Assembly (NCBI GenBank): GCA_026214975.1
Contig: CM047805.1
Location: 194,804,601 to 194,868,600 of the forward strand
Source: Gentiana macrophylla
Taxonomy: Eukaryota > Streptophyta > Magnoliopsida > Gentianales > Gentianaceae
Direction of reading: 5' to 3'
DNA length: 64,000 bases
Below, piece after piece: positions 23,875-35,826 of this stretch (position 1 is the stretch's first letter; every line of letters starts with the position of its first letter). Below the pieces are notes generated by a model. The model was not told the origin of the DNA. It made no database searches and saw only the letters and a list, made by a program, of their open reading frames with translations. The position numbers and the translations under genes were made by a program.

Positions 23875-24560
23875 GTCAGGTTATACTCAGAAGGTTTGCA
23901 AAAGTCAAACCTCCTAAGTCTGCAGTCGGGCCGAATTTAATCGAGTCTCAAGTCGTCGACTCGTAAAGCTTGAATACCACAAGCTTCCCGAGTCCTCAAG
24001 TCGGGACGGGGTTTTAATCGAGTCGTTATACTCGTAAGGTTTGCAAAAGTCAAACCTCCTAAGTCTGCAGTCGGCCGAGGATTTAATCGAGTCTCGCAAA
24101 GTCGACTCGAAAGCTTGAATACCACAAGCTTCCCGAGTCCTCAAGTCGGGACAGGGTTTTAATCGAGTCGTTATACTCGTAAGGTTTGCAAAAGTCAAAC
24201 CTCCTAAGTCCGCAGTCGGGCCCGAATTTAATCGAGTCTCAGTAAGTCAGACTCAGAAAGCTTGAATACCACAAGCTTCCCGAGTCCTCAAGTCAGGACA
24301 GGGTTTTAACTGAGTCAGGTTATACTCAGAAGGTTTGCAAAGGTCAAACCTCCTAAGTCCGCAGTCGGGCCGACTTAATCGAGTCTCAGCAAGTCGGACT
24401 CGAAAAGCTTGAATACCACAAGCTTCCCGAGTCCTCAAGTCGGATGGGTTTTAACCGAGCCAGGTTATACTCAGAAGGTTAAAGACTTAGTCAAACCTCC
24501 TGAGTCTGCAGTCGGACAAAGTTTTATCAAGACTTAGTATGTCATCCAAACCGCCGAGAA
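23875..24560 (+). repeat. Tandem array of a 145-bp repeat downstream of Tat pol
   Basis: AAGGTTTGCAAAAGTCAAACC-type units start at 23891, 24036, 24181, 24330 and 24475, giving periods of 145, 145, 149 and 145 bp. Each contains CTTGAATACCACAAGCTTCC and CGAGTCCTCAAGTC. Arrays between pol and the 3' end are typical of Tat-group elements. Confidence 0.9.
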
Positions 24561-24739
24561 TGCAAGCCATACCTGGAAGGGGGCATCCATAAGACAGAAG
24601 TCAAACCCAAAATAAACTAAGTAAAGCTAAAGTACAAAACGTGGTGGGCGAGGGCACCACAAAGTATAAATAAAGTACATAAACTTGGACAACAAAAAAG
24701 TTTCAAAGTTTTCAGGAAAACAATAACAAGGATGAACAG
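24561..24739. other. Spacer between tandem array and antisense ORF
   Basis: No coding potential seen. It would hold the 3' end of the antisense transcript. Confidence 0.4.
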
Positions 24740-26043
24740 TCAGGTCTGGGTTCTCGGATTCTGCTCTGTCGAAGATGGAGTGGGCACAGTACCCTGAGGA
24801 GTGGGACGACGTCGGGCGTATTTGGCACCAATGTCTTCGCCTGCTTTAAACTCGCTCAGCCGGGCATCATAGATCTGACCTGCTCCTTCCTTGTACATGG
24901 AATGATAATGCACAAGGTCAGAGAGAATCAACTCAGGACGTTGTTCCTTGGCCTCGTCCACACCCGTTGTATACCCATGTTGCATGACAGGGTTTTTCAG
25001 AGCTCCGGCTAGATGATCGGAGGACTTATACTCATGCACAACTCGGGCATCCCGGGCAGGAAGAGAAGCTTCCAGAGTAGTGAGTTCAGCCCGGACCTTG
25101 GCCAGCGCCTGCCCGAGCTCAGAGTTCTCCGCTACATACTCATCGTGCTTGGCCTGGAGTTCAGTAGTGCACTTGGTCCTAGTCTCGACCAGTTCCTTCT
25201 TCAGAGCTGCAATCTCCTGGTCCTTAGTCTTGGAGGCTTCTCTGTGCCTTTCACGACTCGCTCGAAGCTCCTCAATTGTTCCCTGCAGAGCCTCCTTGCT
25301 CGCCGCAGACTCAGCAAGAGCGATCCAGAACTCCCGACCGACTGAGCCCCTGCAAAAAAAAAAAGGTAAATAGGAAGAAAGGCAAACAAGAATGACAGAC
25401 ATATTTATTCAAGAACTTACCACCGCAGCAAGGTCTTGGTCCGACAGCTCGTACAACCGATTATGTCCTGGGGAAGGTTGCCCCTCAGGAGAATCTTCGA
25501 CGTTCTCTATGGTCTGGCGAGCCGCCTTCCTTTTCTTTGACCGACCCTTTTTGGTCGAGGAGGCGACTACCTTCTTCTTCCGGCTGGGCTCGATCGCGTC
25601 TTCTCTTCCCTCCCGGTCTTCATCCACGTCTATCTGCTCCACATCCCCAGAGGAGTCATCTGGTTGTCCGGATAAGAGTTGGGCTGAGGTGGGGGTCAGG
25701 ACAGTCCCCGCAGCTCGGAGGTGTTCCGGCTCTATGTTTTCCTCAGTAGCTCGCCCTCGATTAGGCTCTTCAAGGTTGACCGGAGGAACCACATCATCAT
25801 TCACGTCCTCCAAAAGGTCAGCAAAGGAAGACACTGCCAGGGCAAGCAACAAGAAGTGTTAGAAAATATTCTACAGATGATAAAGCATGGCACAAAGCAA
25901 GTATTAAAGCCCTACATATCTTGTACTCCTCCTTGTCTAACTCCCTATATGGGTCGACCCCCTTGAGGGCAATCAAGCGACAAAAATTAACTTTCGAAAG
26001 AATACTTTTTCTCCCTGATATACACTCCGCTTTTGCGAATGTC
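24740..26043 (-). CDS. Antisense extra ORF of the Tat element, 3' part with putative introns
   Basis: Minus-strand coding segments end at a stop at 24740. Distal segment 24740-25349: heptad-rich coiled coil (about 25050-25330, with SKEALQGTIEELRASRER and ELGQALAKVRAELTTLEAS), then a conserved tail. Middle segment 25421-25834 or so: acidic, with a basic KKKVVASSTKKGRSKKRKAA patch that looks like a nuclear localisation signal. Upstream segment 25923-26043 contains GVDPYRELDKEEYKI. GTAAG...TTTTGCAG limits at 25420-25350 and GTAGGG...CTGGCAG at about 25922-25835 suggest introns. The first join is off by one base in a G run. Element D cuts the ORF; more continues at 37423-37990. Function unknown; such extra ORFs are known in Tat elements. 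Confidence 0.65.
26039..26043 (+). repeat. Left probable target-site duplication of element D (ATGTC)
   Basis: Matches 37418-37422. The left LTR then begins GTTGTTAAGG, one base short of the TGTTGTTAAGG start of the right LTR. Confidence 0.65.
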
Positions 26044-27632
26044 GTTGTTAAGGGTCAAATTGTAGTGTTTTTAAGGATATATTTCACCTCAATTTCCCCC
26101 ATATACGTATGATTTTCATAGAATTCGAGGTTTATAGTGAAATATTGAGTGAATGGTGAGTTAGAGAGTTAAATATGAAAACGTATCAATTTATACGATT
26201 ATTTGATTGTTTTATATGGTTTTGGATATTGTTACGTTTTTGTGGTGTTTGGATGCAATGTAGATACATGTTTTTGACTTGGAAGAGGATAAAGATGGAG
26301 ATAAAGCTTGGAATGAAGCATTCAAGCAGCCGAACTTCCGACGCAGTTCTTGATATGATATACACTGATTTGACTCTCGACCTCAAGAGAAGAGTTGTAG
26401 GGCTTGAAGAGAGGATTCTACAGGATCTTGAATCACTTCATTCCGACTTACGAGGCCCGAGATATGAGCGTTACAAGTTTGAATAATGATGCTGTGGTAT
26501 TGGAAAATCCCGAAAACGACTCGGGATACGACGGGCTAGTCAAAAAGGCGTTTTCTGAAGAAGAGTCCTGAATGAAAGTTGTAGAGTTTTCCGAGAGCTT
26601 AATTATGACATTCGGATCATAATTTTTGGAGGTCTACAACTCAAGATATGAATTTTAGAAGTTTGAGTTCAAGAAAGAAGCAAACTTGCGTCCAGGGCAA
26701 TCACTGTGCAGCAACCGACTTCAGCATATCTATAAATACCACAGCTTTTAACCCTAATCACAGATATTCATACACAGCCGCAAATTACACAAGAGAGCAG
26801 CCGACTTTTTCCAATTTTCTTTTCCTGTACACTTTCATTCCAAAACACAATTAGGGTGTAAATTTGTTTACCATGAGGAGCTAATTTCCTTCTCAAGCAA
26901 ACTTGGGGAAGCGTTTTGAACGGATTTCGGTTTTCAATTCTATTTATCTATTGATAAATATCTAAAGGTTAGAACTTTTGTATCAATTTCATATCGTATT
27001 TGCATTTCGATCGATAGATTATGTGTATGATTTGATAATCCGTTGATGATAATTAATGGAACCCTAGGTCACTATACAAAAGTTTGAATCTTTTAAACCA
27101 AATTATAACGAAAGTTGTGGTTTAAACGGTTTAGATTTTGGATATTGATAAATATCCCCACCTAAGAACGCTAAAGGATCAATCTTTGATAAAAGATTGT
27201 GAATAAAATCATCTAAGCCATTAGTGATTTGTGCACTCGGTTAGGCGTAATAATCGTAACCTTGGGATAGAATCATTTGATTAATAGTTTGAAACCGGTA
27301 TTTGTTTGATTCGTGGAACCGTGTTTGCTTGCCTTTATATCACTGCATTTGGATAATTGTTCAAGCCTTCACCCTAGTTGTTGATTATTATTTTTCTGAA
27401 ATTTACTGTTCATCGCGACTTTATTCATCGCCGCTTTTCTCCGTTCATTCTTGCATAATTAGTATAAACTCGTGACATTTGCAACTAAAACTTGAATCGA
27501 TACAACCCCAATTCCCGTGATCGACTCGGTTATACCATTTTGCTACGACCTTGCACTTGAGGCCACGACGGATTATAAATTCTATAACTTGTTTTGATCG
27601 TTTTATTTATATAATCCGTTTTTTTTACAACA
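26044..27632 (+). repeat. 5' LTR of element D
   Basis: Partner of 35827-37417. Ends ACAACA six bases before the PBS. A TATAAATA box lies at about 26731-26738. Confidence 0.92.
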
Positions 27633-27638
27633 AGTTTT

Positions 27639-27655
27639 TGGCGCCGTTGCCGGGG
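27639..27655 (+). other. Primer binding site of element D
   Basis: TGGCGCCGTTGCCGGGG, the same as in element B; the type attributed to tRNA-Asp in Athila-like elements. Confidence 0.88.
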
Positions 27656-28202
27656 AATTGGCAACGGTTGTGTGTTTCTCTATTTGTTTTAGTTGTTAGG
27701 ATGGCCTTAGATTGAGTAACCCGTAGTTTAGGTGCCCTTGAAGCCTGCTAATTTTCGTTGTTCTTGTGTTGCGCTGCTGCCTGATTGAGTATTCCTTACT
27801 TTTCTCCTAATTTGATTCCTGAATTTAATCTGATTACCTGCCCGAATAAACTTCCCTGATTTTTAGTACTTTAATTTAGTCTTTTGTTTGTGAATTGAAT
27901 TTTAAACTATTTTGATCCCATTGAATTTAAGCGAAGAGATTTGCCGTTCTATTTATAACTTATTTTGATTTAGTTTTCTGTTTGTGAATTTTTATCAAAA
28001 AAAAAAAAAAAAAAAAAAAAAACGCTTTTAAGTCTGATTTTTTTTTTTTTCTCTTTTCCCCTAATTTGATCCCTACTTTTCTGATCTTAAGAGAACCGAT
28101 AAAAATTAAAAAAAAAATAAAAAAAAATAAAAATTAATAATAATAATAAAAATAAAAACAAAAACCGCCGCCCTCTTTTGCCGCTCCTCGATTTTCACTT
28201 CA
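27656..28202 (+). other. Untranslated leader of element D
   Basis: T-rich leader with an A-run at about 27998-28022 and A/T low complexity to 28160. No ORF. Confidence 0.6.
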
Positions 28203-30365
28203 ATGTATGCTTACAAGGTAAATCAGACCTTTAATTTTCAATCCGAGATCGAACATACTATTGTTCGTCCAAACCGAAAAAGGAAGCAACTCTCTTTAGG
28301 TGGTCACTCGATAGAAAACCTTGAAGAAGCTTGCAAGGAAGAACTTGAAGAAACCGTTATCACAATGGTCGACAATAGACGGTCATTATTAGCATTATGC
28401 TATGCCGGGAGCCATCACGGTAAACCCCGCTATAGCCTTGCACTCAAATCGGCGGATCACTTCGAGCCGAGACCGGCCTTATTCGAGATCTTTGCAACAT
28501 GCGCTCTATCTTTTATGGCCTACCTTCAAAACCCGCATAATCATGTCCACGCCTTCCGGAAATGTGGGACAACTCGCATTCAGGGAGTTTCGAGGATGCT
28601 ATAAAATTAAAGCTTTTCCTTTCTCTCTGCGAGGAGAAGCAAAAGAGTGGTATAACTCTTTAACCCTCGATCTATTACCACTTGGCGGGACTCGAGAAGG
28701 AGTTCCTAAGTCGGTATTTTCCACCCTCAAAGACGCCCAATGCCTCGATCGACATTTTTACCTTCCAACAGAAAATGGATGAGTCATTCTTCGATGCTTG
28801 AGGCGTTTCAAATCTCTTTTGCGTCATTTGCCCCATCATGGCCTAGATCTACAACGTCAAGTCAACACTTTCTTCAGTGGTTTGACTGAATTAACCAAAG
28901 GGATGGTGAATAGCTCATCCGGAGGAGCTTTTCTGAAGAAGACACCCGAAGAAGGTTGGGCTTTATTTGAAGATATTGCCAGATATAACTATGCCCTTCA
29001 TATCGTGCAAATACAAATTTCGCCTGCTCCAAAGATTGAGGAAGTCCACTCGTAATCGGTGATCGCCATGTTTGCAGCAGGTGGCCGCCTTACTTTGCCT
29101 CAAAAAGCAGATCACACCTACTCCTCCTTATCAACGTAACGCTCAAGTTCTCAGATTATGAAATTGCCAAATTGGTCACATGATTGACCAATGTCATGCG
29201 AATTACCAAGTCAATGTTTGTCCAAAATATGAGACAAGATACCCCGATTAGTTGCCAAACTTGTGGGCTGAAAGGCCACACTTCTCTAGCTTGTCCCCTA
29301 AACAGGGACAATGATGAAGCCAATGCTTTTTCTGGTCAGCCAAACCAACGATTCCCAAATCAATTTTCCGCCGAATAACTTTCGAAATCGTGTTATAACC
29401 AAAACCGAAATTTTAATCAAAACTCGGTTATAATCGAATCAAAATTCCAACTCGAACTATCAAAATTCCAATCGAAATTACTCTCAAAACCCGAATCGAG
29501 TTCGAATTTTCAACAGAGGTTCAATCGTGCATGGCCTGCCAACACCAATTCTCCTTATCAAAACCGGTCTAATCAACATCCTCCCGGATTTCAAAATCAT
29601 CAAGGGCCATCTCGTCCAATGATGCTCCTACCAGATCTGATTTTGAGGAGCAACAAAAACTATTAAAAATCTGGAGGCAATTGGGACAAGATTAGGCGAG
29701 CAAATAGCTTCACGACCTCGAGGTCATCTCGCCCGATTTCACGAGAAAGAAATCCAAAGGCAGCCAAGTGGCCCAAGTGATTTGAACCCAAACCGTGTGT
29801 CTTGATCGACACCAACCACCCCTTATGGTAGGGAGAAACTAGTGCCATGAATTTAAGATCCGGCACTCAACTTCAAGAAAACCCAGCATTCAACCGCAAC
29901 AAGGAAACGAGTAGACCCTCCTACCACCGATTCGTGGGAGGGAAGTTGAGAAGACCCAATCCCCAACTGGGTGAAGAAAAAGAGGAAGATGAGATAGAAA
30001 TCGAAGAAAGAATTCGGGTGGTGACCAGACGATCGAGAAATCAAGAAGAAGTGAGTCGAGGAGGATCCTCCTTGACAAGTAAGAAGACGGTGAGATGGAA
30101 GGATTTAGAAGATAAAGCTGTTAGTGCCTCTTCTAAGAAAGTTTTTTCTGAAGAAGAATTGAAGAAACTTCCATTTCCACCAAGGAAGAAAAACATCCCT
30201 TTATGCGAGGACAAGAAGTACGAGAAGGTACTCAACCTTCTGAAAAACACTCAAGTTAATCTACCTTTATCTGATGTGTTGGTTGAGATGCCCAAATACA
30301 CCAAATTCATAAAGGATGTAGTCTCATCTAAAAAGAAGTTGAGAGTATGGAAAAGGTAACAAAGT
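28203..30365 (+). pseudogene. gag region of element D, frame-disrupted
   Basis: Athila-type Gag in pieces: N-terminus from 28203; a conserved core with FPFSLRGEAKEWYNSL at 28617-28660; an HHGLDLQRQVNTFFSGL segment at 28830-28880; and a CCHC zinc knuckle (CQTCGLKGHTSLAC) at 29258-29300. Asn-rich low-complexity sequence follows to about 29600. The charged C-terminal segment from 29847 (MNLRSGTQL, then the KLPFPPRKK block at 30165) leads towards the protease. At least five frame changes are present. Gag would assemble particles and bind element RNA. Confidence 0.8.
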
Positions 30366-31140
30366 GAAGATTGTTCAATGATAAGTTATGAAGAGTTACC
30401 GATTAAGAAAGATGATCCTGGGCGATTCGTCCTTACTTTGCAAATTGGAGGTCTTATTTTCCTTAATTCTTTATGTGATTTAGAGCTTCAATTAGTCTTA
30501 TGCCTTTATATGTGTGTCAACACTCCAATTAGACCATCTTTTGGAACCTACCACTATGAGTATTCAGTCATGCACAGATCATCCAAGAAAGCAAAGGGAT
30601 TTTAAAGGATTTGTTGGTTCAGTCGATCGATTTACCTTTCCCGTGGATTGGTATGTCTTAGACATCCAACAACCCAATACACCCTCGATTCTTGGGCGGC
30701 CGCTTCGCTTCATCGCTAGAGCCCTCATTAATTGTGATGACGGTGCTAAAGTCACTTTGCGTGTTGGAGATGAAGAAGTGAGCTATAGTGTATCTAAAGC
30801 TATCAAAAGACCTTCTGAATGTCCAACCGGCTACTCTATCGAGGAATCATTTGATGATTTCAGTGATTTTCTAGAAGAGCAAGTCCTTGCAGAGATTACG
30901 AATACGAACGCTTGATCGATAATCTGAACCAATATGGTAGGATGGATTTGAATGATCTTGGGCCGAGACTGAGATGAAGTTGTAGTGAGTAAGAACCTTT
31001 CGCTTTCGGAGGAAGTAGATTTATTAGAAGCTATGTTGCTCTCCTCTAATAATTTGCAAAGTAAAGTTTTAAAGTCTAGTTTGGAAGACCCTCCGATTGA
31101 CCTCGAGTTAAAACCGCTACGAAACATTTAAAGTATGTTT
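30366..31140 (+). pseudogene. Aspartic protease region of element D
   Basis: Follows gag: DPGRFVLTLQIGG, then the catalytic neighbourhood near 30478, where frame damage alters the expected DLGAS motif, then VDRFTFPVDWYVLDI and TPSILGRPLRFIARALI at 30610-30730. The flap-to-C-terminus pattern is that of Athila proteases. Activity is unlikely as written. Confidence 0.7.
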
Positions 31141-32506
31141 TCCTGAGAGAGGTGATCGGCTTCCGTTAATTGTTTCCGCTAAGCTGACAGAGGAAGAAGA
31201 AGCGAAGTTGTTTGCCATCTTGAAAAGAAATGAGAAAGCTTTCGGCTGGCAGGTGGGAGATATCAGAGGTATATCTCCTGACGTCTGCATGCACAAAATA
31301 AAAATCGAAGAAGGAGCCAAGCATGTTAGACAACCCCAAAGACGCTTAAATCCTCACATGCAGGAGGTGGTGAAGAAAGAGATTATCAAGTCGCTAGATA
31401 TGGGGATTATATATCGATAGTGACAGTGATTGGGTGTCCCCACGCAGTGGTCCCCAAGAAAGGTGGTATCACTGTTGAAAAGAATGATAAGGGAGAAGAA
31501 GTCGCTTTGAGATTAGTCACTGGGTTACCGTGTGTGTTTTGACTATAGGAAATTGAATGAGGTAACCATGAAGGACCACTTCCTCTCCCCTTCATCGACC
31601 AAATGCTCGAGCGCTTGCAGGTGACACCCTTTTAATGTTTCCTGGACGGGTACTCTGGGTATTTCCAGATCCCTATAAACCCCGATGATCAGGAGAAGAC
31701 GACCTTCACCTGCCCGTATGGTACCTTCGCTTATAGGCGAATGCCGTTCGGCCTCAGTAATGCTCGCCCACTTTTCAAAGATGCATGTTAGCAATTTTGA
31801 CGGGCTAATTGAGAAATGCATGGAGGTCTTTATGGACGACTTCTCGGTGTTTGGTAACTCGTTCGATGATTGTCTTGCTAATCTGGACAAGGTGCTTAAC
31901 AGATGTGTGGAGAAGAACCTAATCCTCAATTGGGAAAAATGCCACCTTATGGTGGATGAGGGGATTGTTCTTGGCCATAAGATTTCAGCTAAGGGCATAG
32001 AAGTTGACAGGGCCAAAATAGAGGCCATAGAAAAGATGAACTATCCTAAGAACGTGAAAGAAGTGAGGAGTTTTCTTGGTCACGTTGGCTTCTATAGGAG
32101 ATTCATTCAAGATTTCTCGAAAATCTCAAAACCTCTATCAACTCTACTTAAAGAGGACGCTGCTTTCAACTTCGACAATGATTGCAAGTGTGCCTTCAAA
32201 GAGCTTAAACATCGCCGATCTCCGCTCCGATTCTCGATCTCTCCGGATTGGAACTTACCATTCGAATTAATGTGTGATGCTTCAAACTACGCCGTTGGTG
32301 CGGTTTTGGGGCAAAGACTTAATGGTAAATTCCAACCTATCTACTATGCAAGCCATACCACGAATCCGGCACAAGCAAACTACACTACCACGGAAAAGGA
32401 ACTTTTAGTCGTTGTCTTTTCTATGGACAAGTTCCGGTTATTTATCTTGTGTGCCAAGGTGATTGTCTCGACCGATCACGCAAATCTGCGCTTATTTGAT
32501 GAATAA
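31141..32506 (+). pseudogene. Reverse transcriptase and RNase H of element D
   Basis: RT starts near 31208 (FGWQVGDIRGISPDVCMHKI). A broken stretch at 31420-31690 covers the fingers and palm. The catalytic FMDDFSVFG is at 31830-31860 and ILNWEKCHLMV at 31920-31960. RNase H onset is at 32250-32300 (FELMCDASNYAVGAVLGQR) with YTTTEKELLVVVF at 32380. A stop at 32504 breaks RNase H before its end. The F-M-D-D variant with SVFG is the usual Athila form. Confidence 0.85.
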
Positions 32507-34060
32507 AAAGGATGCAAAACCGAGATCTGCCAAGGTTGGATTCTTACCCTTCAGGAGTTTGATGTTCATATTAAAGATATCAAGGGTAGTGAAAACACGA
32601 TGAGCGGACCACATATCAAGAGTGTTGCCCGTAGTAGAGGAAAATCCACAAGACATCGATTTATATTGCCCCTTTGAGAGTGTTATGTCTCGTGAATAGT
32701 TGCACGTCTCGATCCTCCGTGGTATTCTTCAATCGTTAATTACCTCCATTCCCAATATCTCAATCCTAAGTTTTCGTGACGTGAGAAGAAGAAATTCTTC
32801 TCTCGATCTCAAGTATTATGTCCGGGAAGAACCGTATCTTTTAAACTCAGAAAGATGGGTTGCTTCGCGGTGTGTCCCTCGACCGAGCAACGGGACATAA
32901 TTGAACAATGTCATAGTGGTCCCATCATGGCGCCACTTTGGTCCTGGAAGACCGCTATGAAGATATTCCAAACTGGTTTTACCGCCTCGATTTTTAAGAT
33001 ACTGAAGCCTTTTGTAAAGGCTGGTGTGATAGGTGCCAAAGAACCGGTGCTTTGACAAGGAGATATGATATGCCGTTAAAACCCATTTTAGAGTGTGAGG
33101 TGTTCGATGTCCTGGGATTGACTTTATGGGTCCCTTCCCATCCTCACGCGGGAATAGATACATCCTAGTCTGTGTAGACTATGTGTCTAAATGGGTGGAG
33201 GCTATCGCCACCCCTCACAATGACCATAAAACGGTCATGAAATTTTTAAAGAAAAATATTTTCGTGAGGTTTGGCTGCCCGAGAGCCTTAATCGATGATT
33301 TAGGGGCGACTTTTGTAATCGACCAACTGGACAAAGTATTAGAGAAATATGGTGTTAGGCATAAAATCGGTACACCATACCATCCTATGACAAGTGGTCG
33401 TGGAGCGTAGTAACTGTGAGCCTCAAGAAGATCTTAGAAAAGACGGTTAACAAATCATCGGAAGGACTGGAGTCTGAAATTGGATGATGTATCTGTGGGC
33501 TTACTGAGCGACTTACAAGACACCTATGGGTACATCTCCATATCAAATGGTTTATGGAAAGCCATGTCATTTGCCGGTCGAACTTGAGCATAAAGCTTCT
33601 ATCACGACGAAGTTCTTGAATTTTGATTCCAAAGCTTGTGGTGAGCACAGACTTCAAAGGATGCATGAGCTAGATGAATTCAGGCTCCAGTGCCTACGAG
33701 CGCCTGAGTGAGTAAGAGACGTAATGAAGCCGCTCCATGATAAGAAAATTAAGCAAAGAGAGTTCCATGCGGGAGAGCAAGTCTTGCTATACAATTCCAG
33801 GTTACATATGTTTCTGAAAGCTACGGACACGGTGGTCCGGCCCGCTCGAGATTTTGCAAGTCTTTCCAAGCGGAGTGTTGGAGCTAAAAGGAATTGGTGA
33901 TCGACCGTTTAAGGTAAATGGTCAAAGGTGCAAACATTACATTGGTCTACCAAAGAGGCACCTTTGATTGTTCGGTTCCTCGACATATTTGAGTGTGTGA
34001 ATCCCGAAGTCGATGACTTTAAAGAGTTTGCACCGATTTATTCACCGAGGCCGTTATCGA
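32507..34060 (+). pseudogene. Integrase of element D
   Basis: The zinc-binding part (32700-33060) is heavily frame-shifted. The core at 33110-33410 is clear: [31 protein letters not shown], then [11 protein letters not shown] with the second catalytic Asp followed by YHPMTSG. The C-terminal part at 33526-33990 has TSPYQMVYGKPCHLPVELEH and the chromatin-proximal LYNSRL region. Ends between 33960 and 34060. Confidence 0.85.
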
Positions 34061-35813
34061 ATCACCACCAAAGTCTTATTTGGAAGTTGGGATATGGAAC
34101 AGATTGAAAGGAGATGCGTCTGAAAAAGAGGGGAAAGAGGAGGAAATCAACGGCTAGAAAGATCAAAGGAGCCTGGAAGAGTTTGAAGAGTAAGATTCCT
34201 GCGTGCATTCTTGTTTTTGTGGTTACATTGCCGACAAGAGCTCTTTTGATAGAGTGATTGGCCGAAAGATCAAGTGGCCCGATCCGGGTTGAACTTTCAC
34301 TAATCGTCGAGCCCTCGACGTTAAACAAAAGCGCTTGGTGGGAGGCAACCCACCATTTCTTTGTATTTCTTTTTTTGTTTTTAAGTTTTTGTGATGTTTT
34401 GATGTGAAGTTGGATTCATTTTGGGTTTTAATCAAGAAATTTCGCTTGGGTTGCATGTCGTTTTAGTCGAACGCCCGCTTTACTATGCAATCGTGTTTTC
34501 CTTTCTACATCTATCTCGTGCATGTTTCCCCGATGCCCCCCCGCCAGATATTTTGTTGTGTCTATCAAGTACTGCTGGTTACTTTGAGCTATTTAGCTGA
34601 TACGAGCTTGCCACATACGGGGATCGTTGCCTTTTTCATGCTACAGCATGCTCAACGATCCGACCTTTATAAATCAGCTAAGTACTTTACTTTACTTTAT
34701 TTCTGCACAACTTGAGGACTTGTTGTGTTTTAAGTGTGGGGGAGGGGATAAATTGTGTACCTATATACCTTCGCTCATATCATGATAAGTTCAATGAAAA
34801 ATGCACAAAAATTTGAAAAATTTGTTTTGTCCCGAGTGAGCAACTACATGCCTGTGTTCAATGTTTAAACTTAATGGATGCCTGAGATTGTGTATGCGAG
34901 ATGAGTTAGATGTTCACCTGACCCTTATTTCACGTGCCTTATCAGATGATGAGCTAATTTTTAAAAGTTATATCCATGTAGGTTAAGCATGCCTTGACTA
35001 GCTTACATTATGTGCTCAGTGCTATATTTCATAATAGTTTGGATTTGAATTCAAAGTATGACATATTATGAATATCATAGAGTTTGAATGTGATAAGTAA
35101 GTCCTTGCCAAAGTCTTGAAGTAATAATGAAAAATGATTCATTACATTGAGGTATTATGCTCAGTAGGTTTGTATAGCCCATGGCTTAGAACCAACTGCC
35201 AGCCAGAAATCTCATATAAGTAATGCTAATTGATAATAAATGTGTGTGTCGGAAGCTGGTTTATGATTTGAGTGAGGTAGGGCGTATCACGAACGTCCTA
35301 TACCACTAAGACGACCAATAGCTCACGACAGTCAGAAAAGATGCCTTATGATTTGGGTAGTTAGGGCATATCTCAAAATGTCCTATTCTACTATGACGAG
35401 CAAGAGCTCATTTTTGATGTGTGTTAAAAAGTGAATTTGAAAGAAAAAAAAATGTATAATAACTCGAAAAAAAAAATTTCAAGACTTGGCCAATGATGAT
35501 TTTATACCCAGTATAAACTCTTATGATATGTTGTAGGAATCATCCTCTAAGTATGTCAGAAATGGTTTGATTACTTTCTATTATCTTTTCGCGTGCACAT
35601 CTGAGCGTCATCTATGCTTAACTTAAGTGTGATACTAGCTAGTTTTGCTTGAATTCAATTCAAGTTGGGATCTAGTGGAAGTTTGATATGGCTCTTGCAC
35701 GCAAACACTTGGGTGAATTTCTACTTAGTTACTATGCACTATATTTGGTATCCACCTATTCTTTGACTCTGAGCTAGGTTTTTGTTTTGTTTTGTTCGAG
35801 GACGAGCAAAAGT
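34061..35813 (+). other. 3' non-coding region of element D
   Basis: Holds a hairpin at 34337-34354 (GGTGGGAGGCAACCCACC), a first polypurine-like tract TTAAGTGTGGGGGAGG at 34730-34745, a pair of diverged direct repeats at about 35257-35330 and 35345-35412, and a stem-loop at 35792-35809. From 34705 onward it is collinear with the non-coding part of element B. Confidence 0.75.
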
Positions 35814-35826
35814 TTAAGTGTGGGGG
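35814..35826 (+). other. Polypurine tract of element D
   Basis: TTAAGTGTGGGGG directly precedes the TGTTGTTAAGG start of the 3' LTR. Confidence 0.85.

Noticed and set aside
26175..26486. 103-residue ORF repeated at 35959-36270
   Set aside because: It lies within both LTRs of element D, so the duplication is the LTR pair itself; no known domain.
34061..35813. env-like ORF expected in some Athila elements
   Set aside because: No long frame, signal peptide or membrane segment in this stretch.
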